Below are positions 1 through 4,881 of a stretch of 9,749 nt of DNA, piece after piece. The translations under genes and the position numbers were made by a program. Position 1 is the first letter of the stretch, and each line of letters begins with the position of its first letter. The notes beneath the pieces were generated by a model. That model was not told the origin of the DNA, ran no database searches, and worked only from the letters and a program-made list of their open reading frames with translations. Source of the stretch: JBFWWP01 sp050246115 (GTDB lineage Bacteria > Planctomycetota > UBA8108 > UBA1146 > JAJFFE01); contig JBFWWP010000056.1 of NCBI GenBank assembly GCA_050246115.1, positions 1-9,749 of the forward strand, given 5' to 3'.

Positions 1-31
1 GGGACGAGACCCGAACTTGCGGGACAGGGCT

Positions 32-550
32 CTAGAAACGGAGATGCACGGGGCAGAAGCCGTATAGCAGCCATGCGACGGCTAGCTGCCAGCCAATTGC
101 ATGATTGATTCTAGATGTCGTTGACTTCATCGGAAGCACCTCTAGCAGCGCTACGATGAGTGGCACACCAAGCTGCAAGACTAGCAGCACCGGAAAGTCC
201 CACCAATCATGACTCCCTATGCTCTTCCAGTACCCCGTTGCAGTTATTGCAGACCAGCCGACGGCCCCCAAGAAGAAGATACGAAGCGTCACTCGATAAT
301 GCCCGGAAACGACCCCCGACAACACCCCGAACGTCAAGGCCAGACCACCGGACAGAACGGCAACTCCGGTGGCGGCTAGCATGCTGCTGTCCCAATCGAG
401 CGTAAGGAACATCACGATGTAGAACGGGGTCGGAGGCAACACCTCCCGGGTGACGTGTACGTATGAGAAGACAACGACGAGCGCCGACATCGCGACGTTT
501 GCGTACCGAGTACGATCAGGGAGTGAGTCCCGCCCGTCGCTAGGCTTCAT
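32..550 (-). CDS. Polytopic membrane protein of unknown function, 172 aa
   Basis: I do not recognise the family. The protein has a short polar N-terminus (about residues 1-16) followed by four or five hydrophobic stretches long enough to cross a membrane: roughly residues 17-33, 56-81, 88-107, 119-139 and 150-166. It is therefore probably an integral inner-membrane protein. A Trp/Asp-rich loop (residues 112-119, SHDWWDFP) sits before the fourth segment. The ATG at 550 is supported by GGAG seven bases upstream on the minus strand, and the preceding frame closes with a stop codon immediately before it. Hand counts of two sequence rows inside the gene (121-180 and 241-300) give about 52-53% GC, against about 67% in a row of the helicase gene (5701-5760). 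This could reflect a different origin. No neighbour suggests a job for it. The hydropathy pattern and start context make it likely to be a real gene. Confidence 0.7.
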   Translation of the reverse strand: MKPSDGRDSLPDRTRYANVAMSALVVVFSYVHVTREVLPPTPFYIVMFLTLDWDSSMLAATGVAVLSGGLALTFGVLSGVVSGHYRVTLRIFFLGAVGWSAITATGYWKSIGSHDWWDFPVLLVLQLGVPLIVALLEVLPMKSTTSRINHAIGWQLAVAWLLYGFCPVHLRF

Positions 551-1035
551 CTACCGTCTCCGATGGTGGCCACTTCGGGGCCTCGGTTCACACCGATGAT
601 GGGCTGGTGACCGTGACGCCCGCGCGCACGCAGTCTGCGTACGCAGACCGCGTCGACTTTCGGGCCGAGGAAGAGGGGCCGACTGAATCGCTTCCCGAAG
701 GGCAAACGAGACGCGCCGAACTCGGTCGCGTTTCCGCTCGAGGGGGACTGCTTCGAGATCCAACAAGTCTCGAGCCAAGATCGCCAGTCTTCAATCCGCG
801 TGACCTAGCAGCGCGGCGACCTCCTCGCGACGCTCCTGCCCTGCACAGACGAACTGCTCGCGACTGTCCCACGTCATCGTGAACCGGGTGGTGGACACGG
901 AAGGCCCGCCACACACCCAATGAAGCCCCCCGTGCGTTCCCGGCGTAGGCTCTCGCTCGAGATCGCAGGGTAGCCTGTCTCTGAGTCCAGCAAGAGTGGA
1001 TTCTTCGGCCCCAGCCTTGGGTGCTGGTGGGGAAG
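551..1035. other. About 485 bp with no convincing gene
   Basis: This stretch separates the NqrM-like gene from the downstream membrane-protein gene on the minus strand. Several open frames cross it in both directions, but their translations are Arg/Pro/Ser-rich and low in hydrophobic residues, as expected of chance frames in high-GC DNA. The only clear structure is the palindrome at 633-648. A weak hairpin (CCAGC at 1011-1015 with GCTGG at 1023-1027) lies just after the NqrM-like stop on the minus strand, but no T-run follows it. The stretch probably holds the 3' end of one transcript and the promoter of the next. I could not pick out a promoter. Confidence 0.5.
633..648. repeat. Perfect 16-bp palindrome, possible operator
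   Basis: GTCTGCGTACGCAGAC reads the same on both strands. The ACGCAG half also occurs just to the left at 628-633, so three ACGCAG/CTGCGT elements alternate in orientation over 628-648 with almost no spacing. The site lies 83 bp upstream of the start of the membrane-protein gene at 550, a distance compatible with control of that gene by a dimeric DNA-binding protein. The palindrome is seen directly. The regulatory role is inference, and no regulator gene is in the window. Confidence 0.45.
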
Positions 1036-1269
1036 TTACCGGGTCGCCGAGGAGGTCGCCTCTGCTTCCCGGGACGCGGCGGGCTGTCGAGTTTCGCACT
1101 GGGTCTTGCCGGTGCGTGCGCACAGGCAGTCGCCCACGACTTCGCCATTGGGGCCGACCGCACCGCCGCAAGATCCCTTGAGGCGTTTGCCCGACACCAT
1201 GACACCGATGGCCATGCCGATGACGGCGAGCAGGAAGACCCCGAGTGTAATCGGGAGTAGGATCCACAT
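1036..1269 (-). CDS. nqrM: NqrM (DUF539) family, Na+-NQR maturation factor-like
   Basis: This 77-residue protein has the layout of NqrM: one N-terminal transmembrane helix (about residues 3-25), then a short cysteine-rich tail. The family signature GSCGG is at residues 32-36, and four cysteines are visible (34, 48, 50, 58), the number conserved in NqrM. In Vibrio harveyi, NqrM is needed to assemble the Na+-translocating NADH:quinone oxidoreductase and is thought to deliver iron to the Cys4 centre between NqrD and NqrE; Cys33 there is essential, and Cys34 here is the natural counterpart. The ATG at 1269 is supported by GGAGG (minus strand, 1284-1280) ten bases upstream. The tail after Cys58 is polar and longer than I expect for the family. 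nqrM usually follows apbE near the nqr operon, but neither is in this window. A longer overlapping frame on the same strand (791-1447) is low in hydrophobic content and is probably a shadow. Confidence 0.8.
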   Translation of the reverse strand: MWILLPITLGVFLLAVIGMAIGVMVSGKRLKGSCGGAVGPNGEVVGDCLCARTGKTQCETRQPAASREAEATSSATR

Positions 1270-1279
1270 GGGTCTCGAT

Positions 1280-1284
1280 CCTCC
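1280..1284 (-). promoter_or_regulatory. Ribosome binding site of nqrM-like gene
   Basis: The minus strand reads GGAGG here, ten bases before the ATG at 1269. It fixes that ATG as the start and supports this frame over the longer overlapping frame. Confidence 0.6.
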
Positions 1285-1403
1285 GTTCCAAGTCGAGGAG
1301 GTTGCCGAGTGCGTCGATCTCGGGACCGACGAGAGTCAGCGGTTCGCGCGCATCTTGGTCGACTCCTAGGCTCGAAGCAGGTGCTCCAGAGCCTGGAGAA
1401 GGG

Positions 1404-1442
1404 GGCTCGGCCGCAGCGCTCCTCGAAGCGCGCGGCCGAGCC
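1404..1442 (-). terminator. Long GC-rich hairpin, likely terminator
   Basis: GGCTCGGCCGC (1404-1414) pairs perfectly with GCGGCCGAGCC (1432-1442). Inside it GCGCT (1416-1420) pairs with AGCGC (1427-1431), giving a 16-bp stem with one bulged A and a 6-base loop. It begins 17 bases beyond the stop codon of the minus-strand gene ending at 1459, the usual place for an intrinsic terminator. On the minus strand the stem is followed by a C-rich run with few T residues, so it is not a textbook Rho-independent terminator. It could instead stabilise the 3' end. It also separates this transcript from the nqrM-like gene downstream. Confidence 0.6.
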
Positions 1443-1458
1443 GTCAAACGATCACGAG

Positions 1459-2349
1459 TCAGCCGGCCTTCTTCTCACCTTCCGGCGCTTTCGGCATCGT
1501 GGTCGGCGGAGGCGACGCCTCCCCGGTCCCCGGGCTCGCCTGCTTCTTCGCGAGGGCAATCACCTCCGGTGGGAGGTCGAAAGCGCCTGCGGGCAGTTCG
1601 AACTCGGTCTCGAACTTCTCGATGTGAATCTCGAGCTTCTGCATTTGCATGTCGATCGCCATCTTGAACGGGATCCAACAGCCCGCGACTTGCTGGTAGT
1701 CCATGATCTGCGTCACGCTGTTGATCTCCCCCATCGGCGACTCCATGGTCTGAACCATCTGGATGGGACGCCAGGTCGCGGCATCCGCGAACCACGTCTC
1801 CGGCTTGCCTTCGGTCGGGGTCAGCTTCAGCTTGTAGCAAGACGTTCCGTTCACCGTTTCCATGCCCACGCACTCATGAGAGACGTAGTGGGTCTTGAGC
1901 GAGGCGAGCGGGTTCGGTTCGGCCATCCGCGCGTACTGGGTGCGCTCGACTCCTGTCAGAATGCGGGGGCCGGTCATCGGGTCCATGGACCAAACGACCT
2001 CGCCGTTCTTCCCCCCGCGCTGCTTCCCCATGCCCGGCATCTCGACCTCGAGTAGGAAGTTCCCGTCCTGCGCGTAGGTCGTCATGGTCATCTGCATGCC
2101 CATCGCCGGCATCTTCATTACCGCGCGTACATGCTGCTTGTCGATGGCCGCGAGCGCCTTCTCGCCGCCAGCAGCTTCGATCAACTGAGCGAGAACCTTC
2201 TCCGGGGACGGCAAGGGCGCCGCGCTACCGTCTTCGTTGGCGGGCGCGAGCGGCATGAGTCCGAACAGGCACACGAGAGTCGCGCACCCGAGTTGAACGG
2301 CGCGCGCCTTCCATGCGGTGCCTCGGGGAGTCGTCGGGGTGATGACCAT
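1459..2349 (-). CDS. Secreted LolA/LolB-like (DUF4292-type) Met-rich protein
   Basis: The 296-residue product has a basic N-terminus and hydrophobic core (about residues 14-37) with a plausible signal-peptidase I site after APA (35-37), so it should be exported. The mature part resembles periplasmic proteins of the LolA/LolB-like fold: an N-terminal helix with the AAGGEKAL type of motif (59-66), a run of amphipathic strands, WFADAATWRP (186-195) in the place where such proteins have a 'residue-Asp-x-x-Thr' hairpin, and a closing FDLPPEV (257-263). These folds bind lipids or lipoproteins, so outer-membrane sorting is possible but unproven. Methionine is very frequent (22 by hand count), with six between residues 78 and 89. 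Residues 271-296 form a Pro/Lys-rich tail. AAAGGA lies eight bases before the ATG. The S41 peptidase gene lies 98 bp upstream in the same direction. Family assignment is by eye and moderate. Confidence 0.72.
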   Translation of the reverse strand: MVITPTTPRGTAWKARAVQLGCATLVCLFGLMPLAPANEDGSAAPLPSPEKVLAQLIEAAGGEKALAAIDKQHVRAVMKMPAMGMQMTMTTYAQDGNFLLEVEMPGMGKQRGGKNGEVVWSMDPMTGPRILTGVERTQYARMAEPNPLASLKTHYVSHECVGMETVNGTSCYKLKLTPTEGKPETWFADAATWRPIQMVQTMESPMGEINSVTQIMDYQQVAGCWIPFKMAIDMQMQKLEIHIEKFETEFELPAGAFDLPPEVIALAKKQASPGTGEASPPPTTMPKAPEGEKKAG

Positions 2350-2439
2350 CTAATCAGTCCTTTCTGGTTGCTCGAGCGCGCTCGGTTCACCGAGTGGAAC
2401 GCGCAGGAGTTGCAGTTCCTTGGCTGCTTCTTGGCTGCC

Positions 2440-2459
2440 GCGACGAGTCAATTCGTCGC
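2440..2459. repeat. 7-bp inverted repeat around the S41 stop codon
   Basis: GCGACGA (2440-2446) pairs with TCGTCGC (2453-2459) around a six-base loop holding most of the TGA stop of the minus-strand peptidase gene. No T-run follows on the minus strand, so it is a weak terminator candidate and would not rule out read-through into the next gene at 2349. Confidence 0.3.
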
Positions 2460-3926
2460 CGGCTCACGAATCCAGTCGACGGCGGCCTCGATGACCGAAT
2501 CCTCGCCGTTCAAGAGCGCGGCCCTTGCGAGTGCGACCGGGACATCCGGCTGGACACCGTTCGCCTCGAGGCGGATTCCTCCCGTCGACACATAGTTGGC
2601 AATCGCATATTGAAAGCCGTCGCCGCTGGGCAGTTTCTCGAACTGCGACGGTAGCGCGGCACCGCAGGTTCGACCTCCGAAAATCCGTGCGCGCTCCAGG
2701 TCCTTCATTCCCTGGGCGTAGATCTCGGACGTCGAGGCGGAGCATTCGTCGACGAGGATCGCCAGCTTGCCCGCGAAGACCTCGGCGCGCGGAAACACCA
2801 CGAACTTGAGGGTCGTCCCGCGCAGGATCATGGTGCCGAGCTTGGCGTCGGAGCGATCGATGAACCACCCCGCGAGCCCCATGGCCATGGCACCGATGCC
2901 CCCGGGATTCCCGCGGAGATCGACGATGATCCCCTTCGCACCCATGAACTCCTGGACTGCGGCTCCAAAGGCCGTCGAAGTTCGCGCCGGATCCATGAAC
3001 ACGTTCAGCGAGATGTAGCCAACGTCGTCCCCGAGCCAACGTGACGACAGGTTCGCGTAGACGGCGGGCATGTGCCCGAGTCGGGTTTTCTCGCCCTGCG
3101 GACGGATCAGCTCCACGTCCAACTGCTGAGGCTGGTCCTTACCATCGAGGAACTCGACCGGGACTCGGTCGCCGATCGGTCCACTCAAGCGTCCCAGCGT
3201 CGACACCCTTGCGAAGAGCGCCGTGAGTCCACGCTCGCTGTACTCGGTCTCGATGCCCTGGAGCGAGCGCTCCAAGCTCCGACCGTCGATCTTGCGGATG
3301 ACCCAGCCTGGCACGACTCCCGATCGCGCGGCCGGCGAATCGGGTTCGACGGACACGACGACCATCTGCCCGTCGAGGAAGCGCACGTCGAAGCCCGGCT
3401 GTCCATCGCCCGCGCGCGGACGGCGCTTCTCGGCGCGCTTGGCCTCGCCTGCAACTCCATCGGCTTCCGCACGTTTGGGTTCGTCGTCGTGGTTGCCCGC
3501 GCCCTCTTCGCTGCCGTCGCCGGCGTCATAGACGACGTCTTCGTAGACCTCGGACGGTACGATGTTGAAGTGCGACTCACCCAAGCGCGCGAGCATCTCG
3601 ACCAAAACACCACGGGCCTCGTCGACCGAGGTCGCGGATCGTAGGTCGGGGAGCAGCTCATCGTGGACGGCCTGCCAGTCGACACCGCCGATCTCGGGGT
3701 CCCAGTGGCGATCGCGAATGGTCGTCCACACATACTCGAACGACTCTTCGAAGCGCCGCATCTCCGCGGGCGAGAGGGACGGCGCTTCCACCATCACCGT
3801 CGAGGTCTGGGGCGCCGACATCACGACTCGTTCCTCCGCCGCCCCCCGGCACCCGACCAGGACGACCGCAAGCATCAGGCAGGATCCGGCGGTCGCGAGG
3901 CCGTCTCCCGTTTTCGAAACTCCCAT
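2448..3926 (-). CDS. S41-family peptidase lipoprotein, tricorn-like active site
   Basis: This 492-residue protein starts with a lipoprotein signal: a hydrophobic stretch ending LVGC, with Cys26 as the likely lipid-anchored residue. In order come a helical domain (about 50-130) containing SHF at 118-120, a charged insertion (135-176), a PDZ domain (about 177-275) and the S41 catalytic core (about 300-470) with DLRGNPGG (336-343). The nucleophile motif is SASTSE (396-401); aligning with E. coli Prc points to Ser398. The Prc general-base lysine falls at Ala423 in GRTCGAALPS, so a Ser-Lys dyad is absent. His119 before the PDZ domain and Glu454 near GVQPDVPV fit the Ser/His/Glu arrangement of tricorn-type members. 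GAGGAG six bases upstream supports the ATG at 3926. The substrate is unknown; it should act in the periplasm, anchored to a membrane, perhaps with the downstream LolA-like protein. Confidence 0.9.
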   Translation of the reverse strand: MGVSKTGDGLATAGSCLMLAVVLVGCRGAAEERVVMSAPQTSTVMVEAPSLSPAEMRRFEESFEYVWTTIRDRHWDPEIGGVDWQAVHDELLPDLRSATSVDEARGVLVEMLARLGESHFNIVPSEVYEDVVYDAGDGSEEGAGNHDDEPKRAEADGVAGEAKRAEKRRPRAGDGQPGFDVRFLDGQMVVVSVEPDSPAARSGVVPGWVIRKIDGRSLERSLQGIETEYSERGLTALFARVSTLGRLSGPIGDRVPVEFLDGKDQPQQLDVELIRPQGEKTRLGHMPAVYANLSSRWLGDDVGYISLNVFMDPARTSTAFGAAVQEFMGAKGIIVDLRGNPGGIGAMAMGLAGWFIDRSDAKLGTMILRGTTLKFVVFPRAEVFAGKLAILVDECSASTSEIYAQGMKDLERARIFGGRTCGAALPSQFEKLPSGDGFQYAIANYVSTGGIRLEANGVQPDVPVALARAALLNGEDSVIEAAVDWIREPATN

Positions 3927-4106
3927 GCACTACTCCTCGTTCGGGATCCGAGTACGATCTGGGCCCGTCGGCCCCAACCGACGCCTCCGCTCCACCGAGC
4001 GGGGCGGCTTCTGCAAGCGGGCCGATTCAGCACACGGGCCGCCCTCGCAAACGGACGGCCCGAGCGCGCCAGGATATGACGAGTTTCGTCGCGAGGGAAG
4101 GACACC
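3927..4106. promoter_or_regulatory. Divergent intergenic region with three hairpins
   Basis: The S41 peptidase and deiodinase-like genes are transcribed away from each other from this 180-bp gap, so both promoters should lie here, although I cannot pick out -35/-10 boxes. Three perfect inverted repeats follow one another: CGTCGG/CCGACG (3966-3983, 6-base loop), CCGCTC/GAGCGG (3987-4002, 4-base loop) and CGGGCCG/CGGCCCG (4035-4062, 14-base loop). A further copy of CGGGCCG lies at 4018-4024 and could compete for the same partner. Confidence 0.45.
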
Positions 4107-4793
4107 ATGAGCGCCAAACCCAGTTCACCGGAGGGATTCGTGCCGTACCGCCCGCAGCGCGTGCCGCCGACCACTATGCTCGCGCGGGCACGTGACTTCT
4201 ACGAGGAGATGAACCGTCGGCGAAGCGTTCGGTTCTTCAGCCCAGACCCCGTGGCCCGAGAGTTGGTCGAATACGCCATCCTCACGGCCTCGACGGCCCC
4301 GTCCGGGGCACATCGGCAACCGTGGCGGTTCGTGGTCGTCGACGACCCCACCATCAAGCGGGAGATCCGCATCGCCGCCGAGCACGAAGAGAAGAAGAGC
4401 TACGAGGGCCGCATGCCCGACGACTGGCTCGAGGCGCTGCGACCGCTCGGCACGACCTGGGAAAAGCCCTATCTCGAGACTGTCCCCTACCTCGTCGTCG
4501 CGTTCGAAGAAAAGGTCGGCGCCCACGAGGACGGCTCGGTGCGGAAGAACTACTACACCAAGGAAAGTGTGGGCCTCGCGTGCGGGCTGTTCATCGCCGC
4601 CCTGCACCACATGGGGCTCGCGACGCTCACGCACACCCCGAGCCCCATGGGCTTCCTCTCCGAGATCCTGAAGCGCCCGGACAACGAGCGTCCGTTCCTG
4701 TTGTTTCCCGTCGGCTACCCGGCCGACGACGCCGTCGTTCCCCAACTCGCGCGCAAGCCGCTCGCAGAGGTGTCGGTGTGGAACCCGCGGTGA
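4107..4793 (+). CDS. Nitroreductase-fold flavoenzyme, iodotyrosine deiodinase-like
   Basis: The 228-residue protein is a nitroreductase-superfamily FMN enzyme: RRRSVRFFS (37-45) and APSGAHRQPW (64-73) are FMN-binding motifs, and GLATLTHTP (170-178) lies where the family has its flavin-proximal Thr. It is closest by eye to the iodotyrosine deiodinase (IYD) branch. The active-site lid carries Glu95, Tyr99 and Lys120, at the +4 and +21 spacing of the Glu/Tyr/Lys that in mammalian IYD bind the amino acid part of the substrate. RPDNERPFLLFPVGYP (190-205) and the following VPQLARKPL also match IYD closely. Known members reductively remove halogen from halotyrosines, whereas ordinary nitroreductases lack this lid. 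No N-terminal membrane anchor is seen, so it should be cytoplasmic. GGGAAGGA just upstream supports the ATG. The natural substrate in this organism is unknown. It probably has its own promoter in the divergent gap; hrpB follows after 88 bp. Confidence 0.88.
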   Translation: MSAKPSSPEGFVPYRPQRVPPTTMLARARDFYEEMNRRRSVRFFSPDPVARELVEYAILTASTAPSGAHRQPWRFVVVDDPTIKREIRIAAEHEEKKSYEGRMPDDWLEALRPLGTTWEKPYLETVPYLVVAFEEKVGAHEDGSVRKNYYTKESVGLACGLFIAALHHMGLATLTHTPSPMGFLSEILKRPDNERPFLLFPVGYPADDAVVPQLARKPLAEVSVWNPR

Positions 4794-4881
4794 GGCTCCG
4801 CGAACCGCGGTACGGCGGCGCCGGGCTGCCGCGCGCGCTGGGTTCCTCGCTGCTTCGCGCCCACTCGCATCGAGTCGGCTG

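Noticed and set aside
791..916. Small minus-strand frame ending in EEVAALLGHAD, reminiscent of the LLGHA motif near the end of tyrosine recombinases
   Set aside because: No catalytic Arg, His-x-x-Arg or Tyr segment accompanies it, the start would be a weak GTG, and a six-residue match is too short to call an integrase remnant.
1270..1447. Minus-strand frame upstream of nqrM reading EPLTLVGPEIDALGNLLD, which looks protein-like
   Set aside because: It has no convincing start, runs through the terminator hairpin and into nqrM out of frame, and is too short to support.
2420..2438. Direct repeat TTGGCTGC separated by 11 bp
   Set aside because: Two short copies in a high-GC intergenic stretch can arise by chance, and nothing else marks a repeat element.
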